A stretch of DNA of 64,000 nucleotides, from positions 10,060,677 through 10,124,676 of the forward strand of contig JBBMOA010000020.1 of the NCBI GenBank assembly GCA_037954235.1, in the 5' to 3' direction. How positions within the stretch are numbered: position 1 is the first letter of the stretch; every line of letters starts with the position of its first letter. This stretch comes from Aulostomus chinensis. Its lineage: Eukaryota > Chordata > Actinopteri > Syngnathiformes > Aulostomidae. Shown here piece by piece: positions 1 through 10,892 of this stretch. The translations under genes were made by a program, and so were the position numbers. The notes beneath the pieces are model-generated. The model worked only from the letters and a program-made list of their open reading frames with translations. It was not told the DNA's origin and ran no database searches.

Positions 1-22
1 CTACATCCAGACACATCCTCAC

Positions 23-542
23 CTGAATGGCATTCGTGACGTTCCAGCCAGCCTCCCAGGCGGTGATTGTTGGATTCAAGCCTGTGTTACTCTGATCTAC
101 TGTTGCCTGCTCTTCTTCAGTGCTGGTGCAGATGTCCTGTCCATCCTCGGCAAGCTTCTGCTTCTGTACATTTTCTCCAGGATATCTGGCCGGCCTGTAG
201 AACCTTCTCTTGCCTGCTGCTATCGCCGATGGTCTTCCCTCTTTGCTGTAGCAGGTCCTGCTGGTGTCCTGGACGGCTGTGGTGATAGTGATGGTTGTGG
301 TTCCGTCGGAGGTTATAGTTGCAGCTGTTTCTTTATAAACTGAAGTACTGGTGTCAGGAGCGTGTCTTCCCCTCACAGCGGGATTATCGAAGACGCCGGT
401 CTCTTTACGTAATGTTTGACATCTTGTCCTGCTGTTTGTGCTTGCATTATCTTTATTTGTGATGCTGTCGTCCTCACTGTAGTTTCTGTTCAACTCATCA
501 CTCTGGGTCAGAATCAACATCTCTTGATCCTCCTGAAAGAAC
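23..542 (-). CDS. slc32a1-like: slc32a1-like (vesicular inhibitory amino acid transporter paralogue), exon 2, partial gene
   Basis: The minus strand is open from a splice acceptor (intron ends ggcag) to a donor (CAG|gtgagg) and on to the window edge. The last 15 residues, ITAWEAGWNVTNAIQ, match what I remember of the segment just before the first membrane helix of the vesicular GABA/glycine transporter SLC32A1. That family loads inhibitory amino acids into synaptic vesicles by proton exchange. The exon holds 173 codons plus one split codon. Upstream of the match lies a hydrophilic region, Thr/Ser-rich in the middle (TITITTA) and basic around GKRRFYRPARY, unlike the N-terminus I recall for canonical SLC32A1. 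I therefore read it as a paralogue. The transporter core should lie beyond position 1. An alternative acceptor (ttctttcag, exon from 532) would drop ten bases and break the frame with exon 1. Family assignment is fairly sure; orthology is not. Confidence 0.8.
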
Positions 543-1048
543 CTGCCAAATCAAAAGTCCTTTACTGAGTTTGTGGTATCCGCATCCTCAGTCAATTCAC
601 TCAGAGTCACTTAAACACACTCAGCACCATTCAATAATATTGCTTTTCCTTCAGACCGAGATAGAATAATGTTTGAAGATTACATGCAGAATGCGGTACA
701 AAAGTACAAAAGACCAACAACAGATCATGTCTTTGTGTTTGTCTCAAGTGTTGATTTATTGAAATGCTCATTTTGGAGGCATTTATAATGACAGGTGTTA
801 ATAAAGATATTATGTAATATTTTGAATCATGACCATTCAATTACCAGTACAAACTTCACCCGAACATAATGAAAATGAGATGGACAAAGCATTAGGGGCA
901 CCTTCCACCTCCTTGTTACAAAAGAGATCATCACACTGATCTAAAATAAATAAACAGATGCATATTTTCAGAAGAAGAAAAGGTAGAAACTTAATACATG
1001 CTTGTCTTTTACAAACCCCACAGTATATTTATGAATACAAATTTTTTG

Positions 1049-1238
1049 TCCATCCATCTATCCATCCATTTTCTAAACCGCTTATCAGTTAAGGGTCAAG
1101 GTGGGGGGCTCTCTCTATCCCAGCAGGTTTCAGGCAGGCAGGGTTCCCCCTGGATGGGTTGCCAGTCCATCGCAGGGCCAACACATTTGGAGAGACAACC
1201 ATTCACACTCTAAGCCACACCTACATTAATTTAGAGTT
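1049..1238 (-). mobile_element. tRNA-derived fish SINE, 3' half only
   Basis: Read on the minus strand, this is the 3' half of the SINE seen complete at 5400-5776: the body around the gggccaacaca, ggatgggttgccagtcc and gcttatc motifs, ending in a (TGGA)n tail (ccatccatctatccatcc on the plus strand). The tRNA-like head with A and B boxes is missing. Several substitutions suggest an older copy. Confidence 0.8.
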
Positions 1239-1300
1239 TAAAAAAATTCAATTATTTAAAAATAATAATTATAATAACAATAAGTTTTGGTAAACAAACA

Positions 1301-1330
1301 TTTTTATTATTATTATTATTATTATTATCA
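1301..1330. repeat. (ATT)n microsatellite
   Basis: About nine ATT units ending in atcatcatg. It lies in the slc32a1-like intron. Confidence 0.95.
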
Positions 1331-1473
1331 TCATGATACATGTATTTGATAAATATAGAAGATTCTCTATTTATGTCTAGTTATATTCTTTCTATATATA
1401 AAACTCAAATTCAATACATAAGACATGTTCTCAATTATATGGTAACAGTAGCTGAACAAATGGTGCAACTCAC

Positions 1474-1577
1474 CTTGCTGTCCAGTCCAGGTGTAGCCGC
1501 GACACCGCCCAGCCCCACAGAGATCCAGCAGACCTCCAGGGCTGCTCAGAGATCCGAGGCCAGTGAGGAGAGCTCAT
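1474..1577 (-). CDS. slc32a1-like: slc32a1-like, exon 1 (coding part)
   Basis: A minus-strand frame starts at ATG 1577-1575 (context gaagATGA, A at -3) and runs 34 codons plus two bases to a consensus donor, AG|gtgagt. The phase (two bases left over) joins exactly to exon 2 starting at 542 (one base, then TTC TTT CAG), giving ...LDWTAR-FFQEDQEM.... The peptide starts MSSPHWPRISEQPW and is Trp-rich and without a signal peptide, as expected for a cytosolic N-terminus. A tiny upstream frame (ATG CAG AGA GCC TGA) sits in the presumed 5' UTR. The exon rests on phase agreement and the strong donor, not on recognised homology. The true first exon could differ. Confidence 0.62.
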
Positions 1578-1645
1578 CTTCAGCCTTCCTGTCTGCGGAG
1601 TCAGGCTCTCTGCATCTGGAGGTCTAAAGGTCTGAGAAAGTTTGA

Positions 1646-1647
<2 letters not shown>

Positions 1648-1705
<58 letters not shown>
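1648..1705. repeat. (CA)n microsatellite between the divergent genes
   Basis: About 29 uninterrupted CA units, 70 bp upstream of the slc32a1-like start codon and within the shared upstream region of that gene and lama2. It may be transcribed as 5' UTR of the minus-strand gene. Length variation here could affect promoter spacing (inference). Confidence 0.95.
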
Positions 1706-1707
<2 letters not shown>

Positions 1708-2420
1708 TGCAAGAGTCTCATACACTATGGTTTCCCCCATACCGTGCACAGGTGTGTGAAGTGATTGTCAAGTTGTTGGACTGTAACATTATAATTTGTT
1801 TTGAATTGTGAAGGAATAAACAGCCTGTACAATGCACTCAATGACTTAGTGAGGGATAAATACCACAAAACTTATACTTGCCTTATACTTTTTGAAAAAA
1901 AGAAAAGAAAATATACTTGTGTGTCAGGCTTCTTCAGTGTTTTTGCCCCAGACTGTGTTGAGTTGTGCAGGGCACCAGGAGGAGCCATTGAGGAGCCCCT
2001 CAAGTCTCGGCTAGCACTTCTGATGTGTTTGTCCATCCAATTCTTCTACTTTACCTTCTCTTTTAATGTTGGTTTGTTCAGTTTAGCTGTTTGTTTTTGT
2101 TTTGTTGCATTCTGAGCTTTAATTAAAAGACTTCAACCTAACATTTGTTACACCTCTTAGGTTTATAAATGGGGTGAACATATTCATGAGTTACCAGCAG
2201 CAAACATTAGTTAGAGTTGCTGATGAAGTATAATAAATGAGAGCTATGACAGGCTGTCATAACAACTGGTGAAATGTTATGAAATGTTAGTAGGCCCAAT
2301 CATACAATAGTATTTACACTTCAATCCATCTTTCTATCTATCTATCTGACAGATGTTTTTTTTTATGACACTGTGGATTTGTGTACAAGTTTTTCATATT
2401 TTCCCATGACTCCCTCCCTT

Positions 2421-2465
2421 TCCTCCTCCCTCCATCTGTGACAACCTGGCTGGAGGGAAGGAGGA
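2421..2465. repeat. Polypyrimidine/polypurine inverted repeat upstream of lama2
   Basis: tcctcctccctcca (2421-2434) and tggagggaaggagga (2451-2465) are near-complementary arms, with one extra base in the right arm, around a 16-nt loop. The purine run continues to about 2500. It lies 108-152 bp upstream of the lama2 ATG, so it is core promoter or 5' UTR. Confidence 0.75.
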
Positions 2466-2572
2466 GAGAGGAGAGAGGAGGAGAAGGAGGGGTGGAGAGA
2501 ATCTGGAATAACTTCTTCATTCAGCTGAGAGCCGCACGCCGCGGCGTAATTCCAAACTTTACATTGGGCAAC

Positions 2573-2639
2573 ATGGAGCGACTCCTGCTCGCGCTTCTGA
2601 CGGCGTTGCTATGGCAATGTTGCTCCGCTCAGCAGAGAG
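2573..2639 (+). CDS. lama2: lama2 exon 1 (signal peptide)
   Basis: The start is ATG 2573 in strong context (aacATGG). It encodes MERLLLALLTALLWQCCSAQQR plus the first base of Gly23. Residues 4-14 form the hydrophobic core of a secretory signal peptide, with likely cleavage after CSA. The product is laminin alpha 2, the heavy chain of laminins 211 and 221 in the basement membranes of muscle and Schwann cells, where it binds dystroglycan and integrins. The exon ends at AG|gtaagt. The intron after the first base of the Gly codon in QQRG is the same position and phase as I recall for human LAMA2 (c.112). The frame stays open upstream to 2381, but that stretch is low-complexity and lacks family resemblance, so the start at 2573 before the hydrophobic core is preferred. 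Confidence 0.9.
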
Positions 2640-4990
2640 GTAAGTCCCGCGAGACCGACAGATGTATGACCACTGATCAATAGCGACATTAATCAATACC
2701 CGCAGTCAAATGAGTCGCCCACTCTGGGCTTCTGCAGCCTTAATGAGCTAATCAGCCGCAGCTGCGCTGACTAGCTGGGCTACATGATGGCACACAAGAG
2801 ACTTTCAAACATTTAATCAGTGGGGTCTAAGCCAGAAATGTTTGTCATTATTGACTCACTTTAAATTAAAAGTTGTAGAGAACCTTTGAGGCAAATTCAG
2901 ATAAGGTTCTTCCGACATAAATGTGTGTGTGTGTGTGTGTGTTTGACACAACTGAGCACTTGTCAGACTTGGCCAAACAGAACTGTTGTTGGTTGTGTTA
3001 GCGTAATGTTTTAGCCTCATAAATCAAATTAAGGGGTCAAATTTTGGGTCAGCTTGCCTGGACCTAACAGAGCTGTGTGCTCGTGTGTCCATTTTATATT
3101 CTGCTTAGCCACCATTATATATCTTTATCCCTTGTGAACTCACTCAAGTAGCTCACAAATGAACTTCATGATTAGCTTACCACCTGCGGAGTCTTCACCT
3201 TTTCCAGTGGTCCCAGTTCCTCACACACACTCACTGTACTTCATAAAGTTTAGTTAAATTTAATTTAGTGCACATTTTCAGAGAACAGGCAGAGGCAGAA
3301 GGTCAGTACTGACATATACTGTGTCGAACGTTTTACCAAAGGTTATACAGTATACAGTGTATATGCAAATGAAAGAAAATAATGCGAATTGATATATGAG
3401 GAAAAACAAAACATTGGAAGCATAGCAAATGTGACAAAATCAAGGTTCAGCAAAAAATCTTGCTGGTATGTAGTCACTCTTGAACACCATTTTGTCTTGG
3501 AAAAGGACCGATTGATTCAAAATGTACCAAGTAACATAGAATAATTAGACTCCATGGTATGTTATGATGCTGTCTTCCAGATGTAAGATATAACGTTGGG
3601 TCAAAGCCATCGCTTCTTCTAGTTTTGTGTGAATTACCTTGAGAATAACATTCAAAAACATTTGAAAGCTTTCCAGCAGCCCATGTACTTCATTTGAATT
3701 ATAATTATACCCACAGTGATGGCAATTCTAAGCTATATAACATTTCTAAAAGTTATCTCACAGTTTAAAGGATTTAGATTATATCAAAATAAAAGAGTCA
3801 TTTGTTCTTGGCAAGCTATTCGGTTAACCTTTGACAGTGTTCTCTATTTGTTTTGGATTTTCTGTGATTTGCCAGGTCTCGCTTTCTTACTGATATGAAG
3901 TTATAACAATCATTGATTTTTAATTTCGTTGTGTCGAGACATTATTTTACGGGCTTTTTATAAACAATGGATTTTAGCGTTGTGTGTGGTGTTTTTTTCC
4001 TGATCAATTATCAAAAAGCTAACAGTTTTAGCCTAACTTAAAGTTTTGATCCATGTAACTCTTAAGAAAGCAACATTGTCGAGTCATTGATTTCGAGCTA
4101 TAAACTTTGACCCCTTTCTTAGAGAAAGTCAGTCAGATGAATGCTTGATCTAAGTATTAAAACTCTTTCCAGAAACAGACCTTTTTGCTAAACTGTGAAC
4201 ATTTGAATGAATACCCAGTTTGACTGACATAATGTTTCCTCAAGAATTTTTACAGATCATTTCTTTCATATCCATTTGATTGTGTAAAGGCTAAGGGAAG
4301 CTAAGATATAGAGGGGGAATGATTTGCAATAAAGGTCTCTGGCTGTAATTAATCAAAGTAAATTAACCTTTCATGCATTTTTACAGACAGACCCATCAGA
4401 TGATGATAAATAGAACCAAGTCAATTTATCTGGGATGACACTGGTAGGGTTAAGTGAGAATATAGTCAGTGTTTGTTGTAATTTAGTTGAACCAACTGAA
4501 TCATGTCGTGAAACTCTCTTGAGAATAGCTGCTGCTGCTGCTGCTCTTTCTGCTGTGTTTGTGAGGCTGTGAAAGATTAATTATGGGCTATGTGTGTTAG
4601 GGGCCGTATCACAGACAACAATGAAAAATGGGCGCCTCCATAGATGGGGATTGACAGCTAGGACAAAATCAATCTAACACGGCGCACAATACCAGTCAAA
4701 ATATTCATGTAAAATATTGATTCTCAGAGTAGTTAGTCCTTTTTTTTCTACTTTTCACATTGCAGAAAAATTTTAGAACAAAAAAGGACAATATATTTAC
4801 ATGAAAATTGTCATTGAGTCGCTTGGGTAACTCGTTCATGTGGAGCGAGCGTTTTGAGAAATGAAACAAATCTAGTACTTGTCATGCTCTTTGCTATTTA
4901 TCCTCCTCAGAACATGTTGCGCTATTAACCCAAGAGGGCTTTGGACCTCCTGCAGAGGGGAGTAGAGGGGGATGTAATGTGTGGTGTGCG

Positions 4991-5021
<31 letters not shown>

Positions 5022-5387
5022 TAGACAGCAGAGAAAGTGAGTATAGGAAAGGGCAGAAGAAGCCACCTGCGTGAGGAGCCTCATTACCAGGCGTGCTCTC
5101 TATCAGCAACCAAACCCTGAGAAACACCAGGAGACAATGAGAGAGGAAGGGGAGGAGAAGGGTTGAAATAGAGAGTGAGGAAGGTGAAACAGGTAGAAGA
5201 AAGGTTCAGAGGACATAGAGAAAGAAGGGCACTGCGAAAATATGAATCCAGATTGAATGGAAGTAGTCCAGTTTACAGTAAAAAAAAAAGTTTTGGTGCG
5301 TTTCATAGACAATACTGTCTGCTGTTCAGAATTTATCGCAGAATTGATGGATAACAGAGGCAAACAAGAATAATATTTATTGTGCAT
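2640..5387. other. Intron 1 segment, no gene seen
   Basis: AT-rich sequence. Short TG arrays occur at 2922-2942 and 4987-5020, the second interrupted by a ttt. The frames here are microsatellite translations or short chance frames. Confidence 0.7.
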
Positions 5388-5399
5388 AAAATCAATTGA

Positions 5400-5776
5400 G
5401 GGCGGCACGGTGGTGCAGTGGTCAGCGCTGTGGCCTCACAGCAAGAAGGTTCCGGGTTCAAGGCCTGGCTCCAGCACAGGATCTTTCTGTGTGGAGTCTC
5501 CATGTTCTCCCTGTGCCTGTGTGGGTTCTCTCTGGTACTCCAGCTTCCTCCCACAGTCCAAAGACATCAAGAGGGGACGAGGCTGATTGATACTCTAAAT
5601 TGACCGTAGGTGTGACTGTGAGTGTGAATGTTTGTCTGTCTCTATGTGTTGGCCCTGTGATGGACTGGTGACCTGTCCAGGGTGAACGCCGCCTCTCGTC
5701 CGAAAGCCGCTGGGATAGGCTCCACCCCCCTGCGACCCTTAACAGGATAAGCGGAAGAAAATGGATGGATGGATGG
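5400..5776 (+). mobile_element. tRNA-derived fish SINE, full length with target-site duplication
   Basis: It begins ggcggcacggtggtgcagtg and contains an A box (tggtgcagtgg, 5411-5421) and a B box (ggttcaaggcc, 5455-5465). These are the internal RNA polymerase III promoter of a tRNA-type head. A roughly 270-bp body follows, then ggataagcgg and a (TGGA)n tail. Flanking 12-base duplications aaaatca[a/g]ttga lie at 5388-5399 and 5777-5788, differing at one base. The copy does not encode protein and depends on a partner LINE for movement. Confidence 0.92.
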
Positions 5777-5997
5777 AAAATCAGTTGATACATTTTTAAG
5801 TTCATTTGTCATTTCAAACAGTTTGACCAGACACTTTCCATATTTATGTCTCCTGCATGGATCAAATTTTCAGTTTGCCTGTCAACATGATTGCGCAAAA
5901 ACAGTGTAGCTTACTGTATTTTCACCAAACTTGGTAAATGGGTATGCCATGGGCTGAGGAGGGACCAATGAAAACAGGGGGCAAATCTGTTCAAAAC

Positions 5998-6185
5998 ATC
6001 CATCCATACATTTTCTACTGCTTATCCTGTTAAGGGATAAGCAGCAAGGATGGGCTCCATCCTTGCTGTCTTCAGGCGAGAGGCGGGGTTCACCCCAGTC
6101 GCCAGTCTGTCTGCGAGCCAGAGCTCGAACCCGGAACCTTCTTGCTGTGAGGCGACAGCTCTAACCACTGCACCACCGTGCTGCT
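5998..6185 (-). mobile_element. SINE copy with internal deletion
   Basis: This is the same family read on the minus strand. The head (ccaccgtgctgctc and the B-box region ctcgaacccgg) and the tail end (catccatac...cttatcc) are both present, but most of the body is missing, leaving about 185 bp. The head retains a good B box. Confidence 0.82.
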
Positions 6186-6561
6186 CTTTGACACAGTGGA
6201 AATTTGGTTTTTTTTCAACACTGAGTTTAGCTGAGGTCTCATAGAAGGAAGGATGTGCTCTCTGAGTTCTTTTTCATGTGTTTGGGTTGTTTATTTGCCT
6301 ATCAGTTCCATTCTAACAAGTATGCAATTTTTTGATTTGACACAAACATTGGACTCAAGGATGAACTGATTAGATTTAGGTAGTAAAAGGTCACCCTGAC
6401 CTCACATACCATGTTTTTAACTCAGTTTATTTTTGATGCCATTACTCAGAAACAGATGAGTGTGAGCATATTTCACATTTGGTCAGATAATTGTGGTGAC
6501 ACTAATCTTGGGTGCCCGTCCTGAAACCGTGGTGATAGTGTAAATATTCAGTGCTGCTGGG

Positions 6562-6564
<3 letters not shown>

Positions 6565-6606
<42 letters not shown>

Positions 6607-6641
6607 TGTGTTCGTGTGTGTGTGTCTGTGTGTGTGTGCGT
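6565..6641. repeat. (TG)n microsatellite, interrupted
   Basis: Nineteen pure TG units, then TG with CG, TC and TT interruptions. It abuts the LINE remnant that follows. Confidence 0.95.
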
Positions 6642-6649
6642 AGGAGTTT

Positions 6650-6905
6650 GTATCTGTAGGATTCTGCTGCACACACTGAAAAAAGCTTCTGTGTTGTGAG
6701 CCAGGTTGTTTTTGTTATTGATTTGGACCCCAAGGCACTTGTATGACTGCACCCTCTTCACTACCTCACCCTGGATGACAACCAGGATGGGGAGCAGGGG
6801 TGGGGGTGGGCTCCTCTTCCTCTCTAGCCCTCCACAAACTCATTGGCTTTCAGATAGTGAGCTCCAGGTGATTGTGGCTCCACTTTGTGACTAAGCTCTC
6901 TAGCA
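6650..6905 (-). mobile_element. Rex1/CR1-like LINE remnant
   Basis: Minus-strand reading gives VQSYKCLGVQINNKNNLAHNTEA, close to the segment YKYLGVHLNNKLDWSTNT in the Rex1 copy at 48091-49262. That segment follows the reverse transcriptase palm. About 150 bp farther upstream on the same strand probably belongs to it. It is short and frameshifted, without catalytic residues. Family assignment rests on this one block. Confidence 0.6.
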
Positions 6906-7393
6906 ATCCTCTGCACTCTCACAGCATGTTGAACACTGACAATAATTCACTTGAATTATATATCTCAACCTTTTATTATACAACAGCGAGGTGGTAGTTC
7001 CAGTTTATCTTGGTTTGAAGTGGGCAGTTGGAAAAGTAGGGTATCCTGCATTTCTGGCCATTAATTTTTGAAATAAACTGTGCAGTAAGAGTTTGTAATG
7101 TGAATCTAAAGAGTAATGATAGATGCTGCGAGGTCAGCCTCTACCAAATATGATCAGATCCCTCCAATATTAGCATATGAAATAGTGTCGTTCTCGCCAA
7201 ATAATTAAAGTAAAGCTGAAATTGAATTTTCTTTTTACCCTTTCAGTTCAGATCCTTCGTCACATTGTTCTCCTATTCAAAAAGTATGGCAAGGAAATTA
7301 CAAATAATAAAAAAATATCCTTCAGCATGTGCCAACCAATTTCAACCAACCTGTCAATCATCATCAGTCAAGTGAAAAAGCTGCCAGAAAGGA

Positions 7394-7399
<6 letters not shown>

Positions 7400-7462
<63 letters not shown>
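7400..7462. repeat. (TG)31 microsatellite
   Basis: A pure TG tract preceded by gtgtgcg. The reading frame across it is a repeat artefact. Confidence 0.97.
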
Positions 7463-7464
<2 letters not shown>

Positions 7465-10400
7465 GGTGCTTCACTGATGACTGTGCAAAAACATGACTTT
7501 ATTATTTGGGTTAAACTGGATCATATTTTATGGAGAGCATTGTAACGCTTTTCATGATGTTATGACAGAGCACAAGAAATTTATCAATAGTAATCAATAG
7601 TCGTAACTTGAGCAGGATCAGGAGACTTTAGATTTTTAAGAGCCAGTTATTGAATATCACTGATGCCATAACAGTGGTTTGAGTTGAGTGTGGTCACTCA
7701 TTATTACAAATTCATAACAGTGAAATGCATCACATTGAAACGCAATGCATGAAAAATAACAAACTAAAATAAATAAGCCCAAAAAAGTGTTCCCAAAGTC
7801 AACTGTTCTAGTTGGGGTCCTTTAATCGGTCAGTTCCAGAGCGTCGATGTTTATGTGTCCTACCACACAGTCCATTAGGGAGGGTGATAAAAAAAAATCT
7901 TTGCACGTATCAGGATTCAGCATCAGTGGTTTGACCTGGTTCGCCGTCCAGTGACACTGGAAATCTCTTTGGACCTAAGATCTGGAACCTTGAACCTCAC
8001 ATGTTCCCTGCAGGAGGTGCTACAACAGGTGGGATGTTGATGCAAGGTCACAACATCAAAAAACAACACAACAACAAAAAACCTGACCTATAGGGAGGTT
8101 AGACAAGACCCGAACGACTTACTGCATGCACATACTGTCTGTATAAATCACATTCAATGTCTAATTTCCCATGAAATATCACTAATCAGTGACACTCTTT
8201 TTGCATTCATTAGCTTCAGTCGTGTTCTCAGAGCTTTAGTTGTACAACAAATAATATCCAGTTCAAGTTTGCATTTGCAGATGTGAAACTATTCATTCAA
8301 AGTGCTTTTTTTCATGATGTTCAAGCTTCGCTGGACTGTGGTCACATTGATAACTAACAAAAGATAATTTTACAGAGTGAATAAAATATGAAATGCTCCT
8401 TTAACCTGGTCAGAATTGTATGAAATGCAGCAATATTCACAGCAACCTGCAGGTATTAAGGTTCAACGTGCTTATATATGTCATTGCACAACAATGAGAG
8501 AATGCGCTACAAATCCCCCCCCCCCCCTTTTAATTACTGCAACATGAAATCGACATATCAAATAATCTCATCAACATCCTCTTTAAAAAATATCTAAAGT
8601 AAGAAACAGAACATTCTGAATGATGACCAACCACTAAAATGATCAGTGTCTTCGTGGTTCGCATGTAACATGAGGTAGTCAGGCTAGCTGTGGCTTGGCC
8701 AAGGCTTGCGCCATGAGCACCTTTTCACAGCTATTAACTCCAGAGCCGAGTCAGTGCATGAATGAGCTTTGCGGGGTTTCACCGCGCGAGATTGGCGACA
8801 ATCAACTGGTTTCTCTCACCGCTTCACAAGATTTTAAATTTAACAATATAGAGATCAGCAACTGTTGAACATTAGTCAATAATTAATACAACTTTGTTAG
8901 ATTATTTTTGACCCTTGCCCAGTGGATGATGATAGATTTATTTTTATCTCTCTGTGTACCAGTGACCAGGGTTTTGTCCAAACAGGAAGTACTGACCGGG
9001 AACGGACCAGGAAATTGATCACCTGGGGATCTTCGTTTTAAACACTTTTGAAACAACTCTTTGTGAATTGAATTAATTATTCATTTCAAAATAAAATGAA
9101 TTGTTTATTTATTTATCACAATGAATTCTTTTTAAAGAGAAGATTATAAGGTTACAGAGGGATCATTTTAGAGCCTGTGCTACAACACACTTCCCTCTGT
9201 CATCCTCCAGCTGCACTGACTCATCCATCAGGTGTTTGCAGACATTTTTGAGGGCTTTACTTGTTGCTAAAGTGACTGCTAATGCTGCTGGCCGTAGCGG
9301 CTAAGCAGCCTTTCAGTGAACATGGCCAAATCAGGACAAAATACTGCTCGGGAACTTGACGGATGCCTGTTGATCACACTTACAGATAGTTAGATAGCTT
9401 TGCTTGTCCTGATTAGCTGCTGTTAGACGGTTAGCTCAGTTAGCTTATATGGCACTCACTCATTCCTGGATGACTGGAGCCAAATTCGCCCCCCCCAAAA
9501 AAAAGTCTTGGTTCTGATGGGTTATTCTTCACCGACAAACTAATCGTCTCTATTAGTGTTTTTTTTCTGTCACCGGGACCTCAAGCAGAGTACGAAAAGT
9601 GATGCTCAGATTCATGGCAGATGTGTTGGCTACTGTCACAAGTCCCTCCCTGGCTACTTGTTTCTGCAGGAAATGCAAAAAAATCCCAGACGTGAATAGC
9701 ACTCAGCTTTCTGTTCAATCTGGACATTAAGATTTCTAATCACATTTTTATGAGGTTTTAAAGTAAGACTTGGCAGATTTTTGTTGTGAATCTTTAACTT
9801 CTAGACCACTGATCTGAAAAAACAAGCAAGTTGGCAATGCTGTGAAAACATTGAAGTACATTAATAGTAAAAAAATAAAAGTCCACTGTAATCAACAAGA
9901 ATCTACAAACTTGCATGTTGTAAATGTTTTATCTTCCGTAAAAACTTCATTTTCATAGATTGTACATCAGTCTTACCATTATACATCATGACTTTGCATG
10001 GAATGAGTGGCAGCAGCATGGATGCGGCTGGTGAAATGACAAGAAAAAGTCAAAAATATGCTGCTGTCACCTGCAAAAAATTTTAGCAGTTCTGAGATTC
10101 TGCCAGCCAAGTTGATGGAGTTGGAAGAGTGTGTATTAATGTGAATGTTCCTGGCCTGGATTTGCATGAGTGGACGTGAAGTGAACTTGCTAAGAAACCC
10201 AGTGAGGGATGAAACCAGACAAGATTTTAAACCAACGCAGAAACCAGCATATTTATTTACCAAACCTGTGTGATTCCTGTCCTGCTAAAACTTCAAAGTA
10301 CACATGAAAAAAAAAAAAAACTATCAGTGGGTGACTGATTTTCCTGTCGAGGTTTATCAAAGTGACATAATCAAAGGTGTAACCTGATAGTGTGAACTAT

Positions 10401-10892
10401 CTGCTATGCTAAACATATTGGAATAAAATGTTAATTTGTAGATAAAAGTTCTCTTCAGGGCAACTTCAGATTTGTTTATAAGTTTATGGTAATGTGGATT
10501 TAACCAAGCTGGGCTGATGTGATGTGCTGTGAACTCACTAGAGGTATCTTAGTGAATGCGACGTGAATCCAGAATGGGCTTTTCTACCCATCAGAGAAAT
10601 CAACATTTTTATGAGGTGAATTCATCCCAATGCTATAATGTTTCTAAAATATGTTGATCCCAGTCTGCGATGTTAATGTGAGAGCAGCCGAGCTTAGCTG
10701 AATGGATTTGATGAAATACACCAGAGGGAAATCTGTCAGACTTTCTCAGCTTGGAACCCAAATTTACTGCATGTAATCAATGTGCCCTTGAAAATAAGAT
10801 GGAAGGGAAGGCAGACAGGAAAGAAATGAAGGATGGGTCAAGGAAGAAAAGAAATCTGAAAGATAGGAATGATTTAGAAGTGTTTAGTCTAG
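7463..10892. other. Intron 1 segment, no gene seen
   Basis: AT-rich sequence with a C13 run (8515-8527) and an A run near 10306-10320. The minus-strand frame at 9979-10263 has no recognisable domain. No mobile element was recognised. Confidence 0.65.

Larger units (their letters stand above)
543..1473 (-). other. slc32a1-like intron 1
   Basis: A GT-AG intron of 931 bp on the minus strand (gtgagt ... ggcag). It contains a 3' SINE fragment (1049-1238) and an ATT array (1301-1330). The rest is AT-rich with nothing recognised. Confidence 0.6.
1578..2572. promoter_or_regulatory. Divergent 5' region between slc32a1-like and lama2
   Basis: The two start codons point away from each other across 995 bp, so the 5' UTRs and core promoters of both genes must lie here unless either has an additional upstream non-coding exon. 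Visible content is a CA array next to the minus-strand gene, unremarkable AT-rich sequence (1706-2390), a polypyrimidine/polypurine hairpin (2421-2465), and a short GC-rich patch just before the lama2 ATG (cgcacgccgcggcg). I see no convincing TATA box for either gene. The transcription start sites are not determinable by eye. Confidence 0.6.

Noticed and set aside
67..285. Plus-strand 72-codon frame at the left end
   Set aside because: It is the shadow of the minus-strand slc32a1-like exon, which has recognisable protein and splice sites.
1340..1627. Plus-strand 95-codon frame
   Set aside because: It overlaps, on the opposite strand, the phase-compatible slc32a1-like exon 1 and shows no family similarity.
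5400..5470. tRNA-like A and B boxes as a real tRNA gene
   Set aside because: No cloverleaf or anticodon arm of proper length. The sequence continues into a SINE body and recurs with target duplications.
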